A DNA stretch of 64,000 nucleotides. Source: Luteibacter anthropi. Its GTDB lineage: Bacteria; Pseudomonadota; Gammaproteobacteria; Xanthomonadales; Rhodanobacteraceae. The notes under the pieces are model-generated. The model had not been told where the DNA came from. It did not search any database and was given only the letters and a program-made list of their open reading frames with translations. Positions 26,238 through 36,100 of this stretch are shown here, in pieces (the first letter of the stretch is position 1; every line of letters begins with the position of its first letter). Both the position numbers and the translations under genes were made by a program. The stretch is taken from contig NZ_JAARLZ010000001.1 in assembly GCF_011759365.1 (NCBI RefSeq), positions 372,001 to 436,000 of the forward strand, given 5' to 3'.

Positions 26238-27406
26238 TTCGCTACGTGCGTCTCCTGCTTGTGCCGGGCCTGTTGCTCCTTGCCGCCTGCGCCACGCCGC
26301 ATGCGCGGCGCACCGATGTGCTGTTCTGGAACGAGCCGCAGCGCGAAGCGGCGTTCCGTGCGATGGAAACGCATTACGCAAGCAATACGGTGCGACATGG
26401 CACGCCGCATCCGCTCGCCGCGGGCGCACCCCTGCTTCCTCGTTTCGACGATGGCAGGACACTCGACGATTACATGCGCGAGCACCATGTCGCCGGCATC
26501 ATGGTGCTTCAGGATGGAAAGATCCGTCTTGAGCGCTATGGGCTCGGCGCCACGGCGGCGACACGCTGGACATCGTTCTCGGTTGCGAAATCGTTCACGT
26601 CCACCCTCGTGGGCGCCGCATTGCGCGACGGCTATATCCATAGCCTCGACGACAAGGTCACGCGTTACATCCCGCAGCTGGATGCCGGTGCGTATCGCGA
26701 CGTCACCGTGCGCCAGTTGCTGACGATGACCTCGGGCGTGCGGTGGAACGAAGACTACGTCGATCCCCATTCCGATGTGGCACGCATGTACGAAGGCGAG
26801 CGCCAGAAGGGCGTGCCGCTGCTGGTCACCTACATGGCGAAGCTTCCCCGCGAATTCGCGCCGGGCGAGCGCTGGGTCTACAAGACAGGCGAGACCGATC
26901 TCATCGGCATCCTCGTCGAGCGAGCCACGGGCAAGACGCTGGCGTCGTACCTGTCGGAAACGATCTGGAAGCCCTACGGCATGGGCACGGACGCGATCTG
27001 GCTGAAGGACGAGGTGGATGGCACCGAGGCCGGTGGCTCGGGTGTATCCGCCACGCTGGCCGACTATGCCCGGCTGGGGCAGTTCCTGCTCGATGGTGGC
27101 GTGGCCGCCGGCAAGCCGGTACTGGCGGACGGCTGGATCGCCGATGCGACCCATAAACATGCGGATATCGGCGTGCCCGGCCGCGGTTATGGCTACCAGT
27201 GGTGGACCTGGGACGACGGTTCGTTCGCGGGCATCGGTATTTTCGGGCAGTTGCTGCACGTGGACCCGACGCGCCACCTGGTGATCGTGCAGCTTGCCGC
27301 ATGGCCCGTGGCTACCAATGACGCCCAGGCCCGGGCGCGGTCGGAGTTCGTCAGGGCGGTGCAGCGCGCCGCCGATGCCCCGTCGTCCGGGATGGGAGTA
27401 AACTAG
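26234..27406 (+). CDS. Serine hydrolase lipoprotein, beta-lactamase (class C) fold
   Basis: 390 residues. Lipobox LLAAC with Cys19 predicts a lipoprotein. The class C/esterase fold is shown by the catalytic S116-V-A-K119, a Tyr motif (VYKTGETD) and AGIGIFGQLLHVDP near the C-terminus where the KTG-like strand lies. Members include 6-aminohexanoate-dimer hydrolase, esterases and peptidases; few are real antibiotic lactamases. Start overlaps the flippase stop by four bases (ATGA). Periplasmic side of a membrane is expected. Confidence 0.87.
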   Translation: MIRYVRLLLVPGLLLLAACATPHARRTDVLFWNEPQREAAFRAMETHYASNTVRHGTPHPLAAGAPLLPRFDDGRTLDDYMREHHVAGIMVLQDGKIRLERYGLGATAATRWTSFSVAKSFTSTLVGAALRDGYIHSLDDKVTRYIPQLDAGAYRDVTVRQLLTMTSGVRWNEDYVDPHSDVARMYEGERQKGVPLLVTYMAKLPREFAPGERWVYKTGETDLIGILVERATGKTLASYLSETIWKPYGMGTDAIWLKDEVDGTEAGGSGVSATLADYARLGQFLLDGGVAAGKPVLADGWIADATHKHADIGVPGRGYGYQWWTWDDGSFAGIGIFGQLLHVDPTRHLVIVQLAAWPVATNDAQARARSEFVRAVQRAADAPSSGMGVN

Positions 27407-27435
27407 GGCATCCCCGCACGTATCCCTTCCCCCGT

Positions 27436-27912
27436 ATGTCCCTTTCCTGGAACGATCTCACCTGCACGCCGGACAAGGCGGCCATCGACGCGCTTGCCGA
27501 ATCCTGGCGCTGGCGCATCGGCGATGCCTTCACCCCGCTCCTGTTCACCGCGTTGGGCGACATGTTCTACGAGGCGGACGAAGGCGGCGTGTACTGGCTC
27601 AACACCGGCACGGCCGAAGTGGAGCAGGTGGCTGACGACGTCGAGCAGTTCAACGCTCTGCTGCGCGAGGAAGTGGCCGAGGAATGGCTGCTTCCGCCGC
27701 TGGTCGAGGCGCTGATCGAAGCCGGCAAGCCCTGCGCCGAGGGCGAGTGTTACACCTATGTCACGCTGCCGATTTTTGCGGAAGGCGAATACTCGGTGGA
27801 AAACCTCAATCCTGTATCCGCCCTGGAGCACTTCGAACTCACCGGCTCCATCCTGCAGCAGCTGCAGGACGTGCCCGATGGCACCAAGGTCAACATCGAC
27901 GTCACGCACTAG
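27436..27912 (+). CDS. T6SS immunity protein Tdi1-like (DUF1851)
   Basis: 158 residues, acidic, cytosolic. FTPLLFTALGDMFYEADEGGVYWLNTGTAEVEQVA is the DUF1851 pattern, and the C-terminal half fits the Tdi1 immunity domain. In Agrobacterium Tdi1 neutralises the Tde1 DNase effector of the type VI secretion system. No effector or T6SS gene is in this window, so it looks like an orphan immunity gene or a family member with another role. Its TAG stop overlaps the stop of the convergent toxin gene. Confidence 0.68.
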   Translation: MSLSWNDLTCTPDKAAIDALAESWRWRIGDAFTPLLFTALGDMFYEADEGGVYWLNTGTAEVEQVADDVEQFNALLREEVAEEWLLPPLVEALIEAGKPCAEGECYTYVTLPIFAEGEYSVENLNPVSALEHFELTGSILQQLQDVPDGTKVNIDVTH

Positions 27913-28208
27913 GCGAACCAGTCGTCCTCGCGCTGGTGACGGATGGCGAGGATGGTGACGTGAGCGGCTTCAATTTCAAACAGCGCGATGTATCCACTCG
28001 CGCCGAATGACACCACGAGCTCGCGCAGAAACGGATTGCCGTGCTGGGCCTTGCGGCAGGTGAAGGGAAAACGTTCGAGCAACGACGTGGCGCGGATGAT
28101 GGTATCCAGCGCCCGTGACGCAGCGTCTGCATCGTGTTCTGCGAGAAAATCGATAAAGCGGAGCAGGTCGGTTCGCGCGGTTTCCGTGTAGCGAACCTCG
28201 TAGCTCAT
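27909..28208 (-). CDS. RelE/ParE family toxin
   Basis: 99 residues. ParE/RelE fold: YEVRYTETARTDLLRFIDFLAEHD, then RFPFTCRKAQHGNPFLRELVV and the terminal AIRHQREDDW. The small basic protein would inhibit gyrase (ParE-like) or cleave mRNA on the ribosome (RelE-like); the ending RHQREDDW is closer to ParE-type members. Start overlaps the antitoxin stop (ATGA), so it is the downstream partner of the pair. Confidence 0.88.
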   Translation of the reverse strand: MSYEVRYTETARTDLLRFIDFLAEHDADAASRALDTIIRATSLLERFPFTCRKAQHGNPFLRELVVSFGASGYIALFEIEAAHVTILAIRHQREDDWFA

Positions 28209-28474
28209 CGCTTTCCCTTGGGCAGGTCGCCGAGGCGTTCGGCGATCTCCTTATGTACGTCCGCAGCGGCGTGATAGACGCCCGTACGCGCGGCGTCATC
28301 GCGTGAGGCGAGCCCGCGGGCGATGAAGTCCCGTTGCATGCGGCGCCGGTCGATGGCTTCGGCCAGCGCGGTTTCCACGAAGGAGGAGAGGGTCTCCCCG
28401 GCAACCAGCACGTCTTCGGCCTGTTCGCGGAACGCAGGTTCGACCCGGATCGAGGGGATGGTGGCGGTTTTCAT
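28205..28474 (-). CDS. Antitoxin, YlcI/YnfO-like ribbon-helix-helix type
   Basis: 89 residues. The beginning MKTATIPSIRVEPAFREQAE followed by ETLSSFVETALAEAIDRR is a ribbon-helix-helix DNA-binding pattern as in YlcI/YnfO-type antitoxins; the C-terminal tail (HKEIAERLGDLPKGKR) would wrap the toxin. The start at 28474 has AGGTG upstream; seven extra residues to 28495 are not needed. It is first in the operon and probably represses it together with the toxin. Confidence 0.84.
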   Translation of the reverse strand: MKTATIPSIRVEPAFREQAEDVLVAGETLSSFVETALAEAIDRRRMQRDFIARGLASRDDAARTGVYHAAADVHKEIAERLGDLPKGKR

Positions 28475-28515
28475 GGCGGCACCTGTGCATTGCAATTGCG
28501 ATGCAGGCTAGCACG

Positions 28516-29781
28516 TCAGGCTTCCAGGCAGCTATTCGCCCGCTGGGTCAGCACGCTCTTCTCGCGTTCGTTCCGCGTCATCGCGGCGGCACGGAGAAAC
28601 GCTTCGCGGGCTTCGGGCAAGCGGCCGAGGCGGTAGAGCAGGTCGCCCTGCACGCTGGGCAGCAGGTGATAGCCGCGCAAGGCCGGCTCGTCGAGCAGGG
28701 GCTCCAGGATGGCCAGTCCTGCGGCCGGGCCGTCGGCCATCGAGACAGCCACGGCGCGGTTGAGCTCCACGACAGGCGATGGCACCACGTCCACCAGTTC
28801 GGCGTAGAGCGCGGCGATACGGGGCCAATCGGTATCTTCCGCGCGAATGGCTCTCGCATGACAGGCCGCAATGGCCGCCTGCAAGGCATACGGACCGTTG
28901 CGGCCACCGAGCCTTTCGGCACGTTCCAGCGCGGCCAGCCCGCGGCCGATCAGCAGGCGATCCCAGCGTCGGCGATCCTGATCGAGCAGCAGCACGGGAG
29001 CACCGTGGCGATCCAGTCGCGCAGCGGTACGCGAGGCCTGGATCTCCATCAGTGCCACGAGGCCATGGACTTCCGGCTCCTGCGGCATCAGCTGGGCAAG
29101 CATGCGCCCGAGCCGCAGGGCGTCCTCGCACAGGGCCGGACGCATCCAGTCGTTGCCGGCCGTGGCGGCATAGCCTTCGTTGAAAACGAGGTAGATCACG
29201 CGCAGTACGGCCGCCAGTCGCGCCATCCGCTCTTCGCCGCGCGGCACCTCGTAGGCCACCTGCGGATCGGCGAGGCTGCGCTTCGCGCGCACGATGCGTT
29301 GCGCGACGGTGGCTTCCGGCACGAGGAAGGCGCGGGCGATCTCGTCGGTGGACAGGCCGCCCACGAGGCGTAGCGTGAGTGCCACGCGCGATTCTTCCGA
29401 CAGCACGGGATGGCAGGCCGTGAAGATCAGCCGCAGCATGTCGTCGCCGATATCGTCATCCAGCGCCTCGATCAGGGCGTCATCGCTCGATTCGAGCAGG
29501 CCCTCCATGTCCTGGCCCAGGGCTTCCAGCTTGCGGCCGGCCATGCGCTCGCGGCGGATGCGGTCCACGGCACGATGGCGTGCCGTCTGCGTCAGCCACG
29601 CGCCAGGGTTGCCGGGTACGCCTTCCGTGGGCCAGCGCTCCAGCGCGATCACGAGCGCATCCTGCGCCAGTTCCTCGGCCAGTCCGACGTCACGGACCAG
29701 GCGGGCGAGGGTAGCGATGATCCTTGGCGACTCGATCTTCCAGATCGCGTCGATGGCGCGATGCGCGGCGTCGTTCGTCAT
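28516..29781 (-). CDS. ECF42-type RNA polymerase sigma factor (DUF6596)
   Basis: 421 residues, far longer than ordinary ECF sigma factors. Region 2 (ELAQDALVIALERWP, TARHRAVDRIRRER) and region 4 (LRLVGGLSTDEIARAFLVPEATVAQRIVRAKR) lie in the first 180 residues; a long C-terminal extension of TPR-like helices follows (NRAVAVSMADGPAAGLAILEPLL, GDLLYRLGRLPEAREAFLRAA). This layout, with adjacent DGPF proteins, identifies group ECF42, which has no membrane anti-sigma and depends on the extension. Start is 29781; ATG at 29799 adds six residues. Confidence 0.9.
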   Translation of the reverse strand: MTNDAAHRAIDAIWKIESPRIIATLARLVRDVGLAEELAQDALVIALERWPTEGVPGNPGAWLTQTARHRAVDRIRRERMAGRKLEALGQDMEGLLESSDDALIEALDDDIGDDMLRLIFTACHPVLSEESRVALTLRLVGGLSTDEIARAFLVPEATVAQRIVRAKRSLADPQVAYEVPRGEERMARLAAVLRVIYLVFNEGYAATAGNDWMRPALCEDALRLGRMLAQLMPQEPEVHGLVALMEIQASRTAARLDRHGAPVLLLDQDRRRWDRLLIGRGLAALERAERLGGRNGPYALQAAIAACHARAIRAEDTDWPRIAALYAELVDVVPSPVVELNRAVAVSMADGPAAGLAILEPLLDEPALRGYHLLPSVQGDLLYRLGRLPEAREAFLRAAAMTRNEREKSVLTQRANSCLEA

Positions 29782-29832
29782 GGCGACGGATGACAGCATC
29801 CGTCGCCATGCGAGGCAAGCCGCGCCGCGGCA

Positions 29833-30603
29833 TCAGCCGGCTACGGGGATGAGATCCCTCATGCGGTACAGCTCGCGGATTTCCAGCCGCGCGTCGTCGC
29901 CGTCGGGGAAGGGGTAGGTTTCCGTCCAGGCGATCACATCGTCCAGCGAGTTCACCCGGAGCACCCAGAAACCGGCCACCATTTCCTTGATTTCCGCGAA
30001 CGGCCCATCGAACACTGTCGCCTTGCCCTGGCCGAAGCGCACCCGCTTCGCATGCCGGCTCGACGACAGGCCCTGGCCGGCGATGAGGAATCCCGCATCA
30101 TGGCCCTGCCGGTTGGCCTCGGCCATGCGCCCGAGAATATCCGGGCCCGGATTCCAGTCGGTCTCGCTGCGCGGGTTGGCCTTGAGCATCACCATGTAGC
30201 GCGGCGTGTCCGACTCACCCTCGGCGGGGTCGCCGAAGCCGCCCAGCCCACCCGGACAGCCGATCGGCCGGATCTCGACCTCGGCCTGACCATGGGCATC
30301 TTCCGCCGGCCAGTCGCGTACCCAGGCCACGGCGTCCTCCATCGATTCGACGTCGATGATGCTGAAGCCTGCCACCAGCTCCTTCGCTTCGGTGAAGGGA
30401 CCATCGACCGTGACGGCCTTGCGCCCCGGCCCGAAATGCACGCGCACGCCCTCGCGGCTGGGCCGCAGGCCCTCGCCGGCGAGAAAGCGACCGTCGGCGG
30501 CCAGCGTGTCGACATAGTCGGCCATCGCTTCGAGCAGTTCGCGATGCGGGCGGACCCCGGCCTCGCTGTCATGGTCCGCCTTGCGGACGATCAGGAATCG
30601 CAT
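29833..30603 (-). CDS. YciI/DGPF protein with two fused domains
   Basis: 256 residues made of two YCII-related domains: the first carries DGPF at 67-70 (VDGPFTEAKELVAGF), the second DGPF at 199-202 (FDGPFAEIKEMVAGF). Each is a ferredoxin-like fold; a joined pair could form an internal dimer. DGPF proteins are the usual neighbours and targets of ECF42 sigma factors, but their chemistry is unknown. Cytosolic, start ATG at 30603, on the same strand as the sigma gene 51 bases further on. Confidence 0.88.
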   Translation of the reverse strand: MRFLIVRKADHDSEAGVRPHRELLEAMADYVDTLAADGRFLAGEGLRPSREGVRVHFGPGRKAVTVDGPFTEAKELVAGFSIIDVESMEDAVAWVRDWPAEDAHGQAEVEIRPIGCPGGLGGFGDPAEGESDTPRYMVMLKANPRSETDWNPGPDILGRMAEANRQGHDAGFLIAGQGLSSSRHAKRVRFGQGKATVFDGPFAEIKEMVAGFWVLRVNSLDDVIAWTETYPFPDGDDARLEIRELYRMRDLIPVAG

Positions 30604-30615
30604 GGGGTGTTCTCC

Positions 30616-31080
30616 TTACGGCACGGCTTTCGGGGTGCCGGCGTTGACCATCCACGATACGCCGAAGCGGTCCACCACCATGCCGAAGCGTTCGGACCAG
30701 AAGGTCTCGCTGAAGGGCATGCCGACCTGACCGCCTTCGGCCAGTGCATTGAACGCTTTCTCACCCTCGGCCACCTCCGCGAAGCCCAGGGTGATGGAGC
30801 AGCCCTGGATGCCGTCGTACTTGAAATGCGAGGGGCAGTCCGAAGCGAGGAGGACCTGGCCGCCGAAGTCGAGGCGGGCGTGCATGACGCGGTTTTCGTT
30901 TTCCTTGATCTGCTCGGGCGTTGCCTTGGGGCCACCGTCCGGATCTTCGGAGGGCGGGGGCATCGGAGCGTCCTTGAAGCGGGCGAGCATGGAGATCGTG
31001 CCGCCGAGCACCTTGGCGTAGAAGGTGATGGCTTCTTCGCACGTGCCGTTGAAGAACAGATAGGGCTGGAGATACTGCAT
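30616..31080 (-). CDS. VOC family protein (PhnB/glyoxalase-like)
   Basis: 154 residues. PhnB-like vicinal oxygen chelate fold: MQYLQPYLFFNGTCEEAITFY at the start, MHARLDFGGQVLLASDCP in the middle, and the end ERFGMVVDRFGVSWMVN. These proteins bind metal or small metabolites; reactions vary. GAGGA lies eight bases upstream of the ATG. The gene sits between two DGPF genes with gaps of 12 and 26 bases, so all are probably one transcript. Confidence 0.88.
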   Translation of the reverse strand: MQYLQPYLFFNGTCEEAITFYAKVLGGTISMLARFKDAPMPPPSEDPDGGPKATPEQIKENENRVMHARLDFGGQVLLASDCPSHFKYDGIQGCSITLGFAEVAEGEKAFNALAEGGQVGMPFSETFWSERFGMVVDRFGVSWMVNAGTPKAVP

Positions 31081-31106
31081 GACGATGTCCTCGTGGAAGA
31101 AGGGAT

Positions 31107-31538
31107 TCAGTACCGGGTGGCCATGTCCGCGCGCAGGCGCTCTTCCTGCTCGCGCGCTTCGGGCGTGAACTCGGCGCCGAAGTCTTCGGCCTCGAAGACC
31201 TGGCGCAGTTCGATCTCGGAGAATTCCGGTTCGTCGAACGGCGTAGGACAACGCTTCACCCACTCGATGGCCTCGTCCAGCGAGCGCACCTGGATCAACC
31301 AGAAGCCGGCGATCAGTTCGCGGGTTTCGGCGAAGGGGCCATCGATGACCTCGCGGCGGTCGCCCGAGAAGCGTACGCGGGCACCCTTGCTGCTGGGATG
31401 CAGGCCTTCCATGGCCAGCAGCACGCCGGCCTTGGCCAGTTCCTCGTTGTAGTTGCCCATGGCCGTGAGCAGTTGCTCGCTGGGCATGGCGCCGGACTCG
31501 GACGTGGGGTTGGCCCGCACGATGACCATGAATCGCAT
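31107..31538 (-). CDS. YciI/DGPF family protein, single domain
   Basis: 143 residues with one YCII-related domain; DGPF at residues 66-69 (VIDGPFAETRELIAGF). A C-terminal acidic helix (EDFGAEFTPEAREQEERLRADM) extends beyond the usual domain. AAGGAG lies seven bases before the ATG, the best ribosome-binding site in the cluster, so this is likely the first gene of the DGPF-VOC-DGPF-sigma operon. It is 97 bp downstream of the HWE kinase. Confidence 0.87.
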   Translation of the reverse strand: MRFMVIVRANPTSESGAMPSEQLLTAMGNYNEELAKAGVLLAMEGLHPSSKGARVRFSGDRREVIDGPFAETRELIAGFWLIQVRSLDEAIEWVKRCPTPFDEPEFSEIELRQVFEAEDFGAEFTPEAREQEERLRADMATRY

Positions 31539-31635
31539 GACGTTTCTCCTTGGCTGGGGGTGGGAACCTTCCCACCCTTCATGAAGTACGTCGATTGCGC
31601 CTTGTCCGAATCGACACGGCCGACAAAAAAATTCG

Positions 31636-32685
31636 TCAGCCGCCTTCCATCCGCAGGGAAGGCTCGCCCAACCGACCACTGAGCCGGAAACCTGCACGGG
31701 CCGGCGCCTCGAAGACACAGCGTACGCCGTCGGGCTCGAAGCGCACCTGGGCCATGCCCCGCGCCTGGTCGGCCAGCACGCGCTCGATGAACCGGGTGCC
31801 GAAGCCGCGTTGGCTGGGCAGGTGCACAGCGGGGCCGCCGGCTTCCTTCCATTCGATGCGCAGCATGCCGCCGCTGGTCTCGCGGTAGCTCCAGTCGATG
31901 CGCACGGTGCCCCGGGCGACGGAGAGGGCGCCGTACTTGCCGGCATTGGTCGCCAATTCGTGCAGGGCCATGGCGACGGAGACCGCCGTCTCGGGCCTCA
32001 GCATGAGGGCCGGCCCATCCGCCAGGATGCGATCTCCGCCTGGATCGTGCGGGGCGATGGTGGCCTCCACGATAGCTCGCAGGGACACTTCCTCCCACGA
32101 CCGTGCGATGAGCAGGTCGTGCGCACCGGCCAGGGCGAGCAGGCGTTGCTCGAAGGTCTGCCGGGACTCGGCGAGACCGCGATCGTCGCGGAAGCTCTGC
32201 GCGGCGATGGCCTGCACCACCGCCAGCGTGTTCTTCACCCGGTGGTTGAGTTCGTTGATGAGGATGCGCTGGGCCTGCTGGGCATCCCGATGGGCCGAGA
32301 CATCCACGCAACTTCCCCAGTAACCGGCGAAGTGACCATCGCGGTAATACGGCGCACCGTTGTCGAGCAGCCAGATGTATTCGCCGTCGGCTCGGCGCAA
32401 CCGGTATTCCATGGAAAACGGCTCGCGCGCATGGAAGGCGCCGAGATAGGTTGCCAGGCAGCGGTCGTAGTCGTCGCGATGAACGCCTTCGGTCCAGCCT
32501 TCTCCCACTTCTTCAGCCATGCTGCGGCCGGTGAAATCAAGCCATGGCTTGTTGAACCAGTCGCAGAGTGCATCGGTGCCGGAACGCCAGATCATGACTG
32601 GCGCAAAATCGGCCAGATCGTGAAACGCGGCGTCACCGGTAGCCAGGGCCCTCTCGAAAGGAGTCTCTCGATACTCGCTCATCAT
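31636..32685 (-). CDS. PAS domain HWE-type histidine kinase
   Basis: 349 residues, no membrane segment. A PAS domain (about residues 20-135, FAPVMIWRSGTDALCDWFN and RADGEYIWLLDNGAP) is followed by the HWE kinase core: phospho-His in ELNHRVKNTLAVVQAI, the HELATNAGKYGAL N-box and the diagnostic WKE in RIEWKEAGGP. The sensor is cytosolic. No response regulator lies beside it. ATG at 32685 or 32682; the longer in-frame reading to 32868 has no PAS-like content. It precedes the ECF42-DGPF genes on the same strand. Confidence 0.9.
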   Translation of the reverse strand: MMSEYRETPFERALATGDAAFHDLADFAPVMIWRSGTDALCDWFNKPWLDFTGRSMAEEVGEGWTEGVHRDDYDRCLATYLGAFHAREPFSMEYRLRRADGEYIWLLDNGAPYYRDGHFAGYWGSCVDVSAHRDAQQAQRILINELNHRVKNTLAVVQAIAAQSFRDDRGLAESRQTFEQRLLALAGAHDLLIARSWEEVSLRAIVEATIAPHDPGGDRILADGPALMLRPETAVSVAMALHELATNAGKYGALSVARGTVRIDWSYRETSGGMLRIEWKEAGGPAVHLPSQRGFGTRFIERVLADQARGMAQVRFEPDGVRCVFEAPARAGFRLSGRLGEPSLRMEGG

Positions 32686-33103
32686 GGTCACCGTCGCGAG
32701 TCGCGCCGCGTGTTTCTTCCCCCCTCCCGGCACGACATGTCCGTGATAGGCGCACCGCCCCCCGCGCGTGCGTCGCCCGCCAAGGAGAGTCGAGAGGCGG
32801 ACGACCAGACGATAACGCAACGCGCGAGCATGTGGCATGCCCGGAAGGCATGTCGTGAAGTATTTCACGCCTTCACGTGTCCGCAGGATTTTTCAGAATC
32901 CTTCCATGGGCATCGGTCGTGCCACAAAAAATTCCGAAGAAAGGCGGTGCTGTGTCAGAATCCCGTCGCTCGCAGGACATCCGTCGCGAGCAGGCTGCGC
33001 ATGGGGATACCGATCCTGTTCGCGCCACCGCCAACGCGGTGGTGCCGTCGGCGTATCCGTCATCGCGGCCACAGTCGTCACCCGACTCAAGGATCAAGGG
33101 AAC
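32686..33103. other. Divergent intergenic region, kinase/alpha-2-macroglobulin
   Basis: 418 bp with no recognisable gene. Holds a short palindrome GTGAA-GTAT-TTCAC (32855-32868), which could be an operator, and CAAGG/AAGGGA near the alpha-2-macroglobulin start. Both flanking promoters must lie here. Confidence 0.4.
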
Positions 33104-36100
33104 ATGGATCTTCTGCGCTTCATCCTGCTGCTGCCGGTGCGCCTGGTGCGCGGCCTGCTCTGGCTGCTGGGCCGCCTGCTACGGCCTGTTTTCGGCAACA
33201 TGGCCTGGTCGGCCCCTTCCTGGGTGCCCGCCACCGGTCGGGTGGCGCGCAGCCATCCCCTGAAATTCACCGGTTCCATTGCCGGTGTGTTGCTGCTTGC
33301 CGCGGCCGGGTGGTTTGGCTGGCACTGGTGGGAAAACCGCCCGCGTCCCGTGGAGCCCAATCGCATCACCTTCCAGGCCCCGGCGCCTGACATCTCGGAT
33401 TACGCGCGCACGCCGGTCAGCATCCATCCCCTCGTGGTGAGCTTCTCGGCGTCCGCGGCGAAGCTGGAATCACTGGGCAAGCCGGTGACCGATGGCATTG
33501 CCATGGAGCCGAAGCTGCCGGGCCAGTGGAGCTGGGAAAACGACCGCACCCTGAAATTCGTGCCGGCCGGCGACTGGCCGGTGGGCCGCAAGATCGACGT
33601 ACGCTTCGACAAGGCCAAGGTGTTCGCGCCGCATGTGCTGCTGGCTGACGATCAGCTTAGTTTCAGCACGGCGCCGTTCACGGCGCGCGTGGTCAACGGC
33701 GAGTTCTACCAGGACCCGCAAGACCCGACACGCAAGAAAACCATCATCCAGCTCGGCTTCAACTACCCGGTGGATGCCGCCCAGCTGGAAAAGCGTATTG
33801 CGCTGGACCTGCGTGAGCGCGATGCGAAGCGTGGCGACGCGCTGAAGTTCAGCGTCACCTACGACGAACGCCGCCTCAGCGCCTTCATCCATTCCCAGCC
33901 CCTGCAACTGCCGCGTGACGATGGCTCGGTGGGCCTGAAGCTCGGCGATGGAGTAACCAGCAGCCGGGGCGGGGAGGGCACGGAGAAGGCGCTGGAAACC
34001 TCGGTGCGGGTGCCCGGCCTGTACAGCCTGAAGCTCGACGAGATGTCGGCCACCCTGGTCGACAACGAACGCTACGAGCCCGAGCAGGTCGTGGTGATGA
34101 ATTTCAGTGGTGCGGTCAGCGACGCCGAGCTTGGCAAGCGCCTGCATGCCTGGATCGTGCCGGACGACTTCCGGTTTCCAGGTAACAACAACATCAGCGA
34201 AAGCGACCTGCGCCGCTTCACGGCGATCAAGCCTGAGGTGGTGCCCACCGAGAACGACTGGTCGCAGGCGCAGAGCTTCCGTTATCACGCACGCCCCGGC
34301 CAGCGCATCTATGTGCGCGTCGACAAGGGCATGACCTCGTTCGGCGGCTATGTCATGGCGTCGCCGCGCGTCGAGGTGCTGCAGGTGCCGGACTACCCGC
34401 GCCTGCTGCGCTTCATGGCCGATGGCGCCTTGCTGTCGCTGTCCGGCGACCATCGCATTTCCGTCGTATCGCGCAACATGCCCGGCATGCGCGTGGAAGT
34501 GGGGCGTGTGCTGCCCGACCAGTTGCAGCATCTGGTGTCGCTCAACTCCGGCAGCTATGCCAAGCCGCAGATGTACGGCTTGAGCGCCGACAACATCGTG
34601 GACCGCTTCGTAAAGAAGGTGAGCTTCCCGGACGAAGGCCCGGGCAAGGCACATTACGAAGGTTTCGACCTCGGCCAGTACCTCGCCAGCGGCAAGCGCG
34701 GCGTCTTTCTCATCAAGCTGTCCGGTTACGACCAGCAGCAGGCCGACGAGCAGCTGGAAAACCGCCGCAAGGCCGCCCGCGAAGAAGCATCGCGCCAGGC
34801 GGGTGGGGATCCCGACGCGGCGGCCGCGGCCGTGGTGGCCAGCGATGACTCGGGCACCCATTACGACTGGCCGCGCGACGAGCGCCTGGTGGTCATCACC
34901 GATCTCGGTGTGATCGCCAAGCACTCGCAGGATGGCAGCCAGGATATCTTCGTCCAGTCGATCCGCAGCGGGTCGCCGGTGGCTGGCGCCACGGTCAGCG
35001 TCATCGCCAAGAACGGCAGCACCCTGTTGACGCAGGTCACGGGCGCGGACGGTCGTGCGCACTTCGGCAATGTCGATGGCTTCAATCACGACAAGACGGC
35101 CGCGATGTTCGTGGTGCGCCAGGGCGAGGATCTCTCGTTCCTGCCCGTCACCTCTTACGACCGCACGCTCGACTTCTCGCGTTTCGACATCGGCGGCGAG
35201 CCCAACGCGCATAGCCAGGGCCAGCTCTCCGGTTACCTGTTCTCCGATCGCGGTATCTATCGTCCGGGCGACCTGTTCCACATCGGCATGATCGTGCGTG
35301 CCAACAGCTGGACGCGCAACGTAGCCGGTATGCCGCTCATTGCCGAGGTGGTCGATCCGCGTGGTACCACGGTGCGTCAGCAGAACGTGTCGATGGACCA
35401 GGCCGGCTTCGCCGAACTGGACTACACCACCGCCGAGACCTCGCCCACCGGCAACTGGACGGTGAACCTGTACATCGCGAAAGACGGCAAGCCGTATTCG
35501 CAGATCGGCAGCACCTCGGTGCAGGTGAAGGAATTCCAGCCCGACCGCATGAAGGTCTCGGCGAAGCTCTCCACGGCGGTCGCCGAAGGCTGGGCCAGGC
35601 CCGACAAGCTCAAGGCACTGGTGGACGTGCAGAACCTGTTCGGCACGCCGGCTGCCGATCGCCGCGTGGAAGGCTCGCTGGTGCTGCGTCCGGCGTTCCC
35701 CTCCTTCCCCAGCTACCGCGACTACCACTTTTACGACATCCGTCGTGCGAAGGAAGGTTTCGAGGAAAAGCTGGCGGATGCCAAGACGGACGACAAGGGC
35801 CATGCCGAGTTTGCCCTCGATTTGTCCCGCTACGCCGATGCGACCTACCAGCTCTACTTCCTCGCCAAGGCCTACGAGGCCGAGGGTGGCCGCAGCGTGG
35901 CCGCTGCCACGCAGGGCATGGTGTCGTCCAATGACTGGCTGGTGGGCTACAAGTCGGTCGACAACCTCGACTACGTCAGCCGCGATGCGAAGCGTTCGGT
36001 GAACCTCGTGGCCATCGATCCCACGGCCAAGCGCATCGATCTCTCCGGCCTGAAGCAGGCCATCGTCGAGACACGCTACGTGTCCGTGCTGACCAAGCAG

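Noticed and set aside
25140-26462. 440-codon minus-strand frame opposite the flippase gene
   Set aside because: His/Arg-rich shadow without family similarity; the plus strand encodes a clear membrane protein.
26234-27406. Antibiotic class C beta-lactamase
   Set aside because: It is a lipoprotein with SVAK but without the usual YxN, in a lipid-flippase context; esterase or peptidase is more likely.
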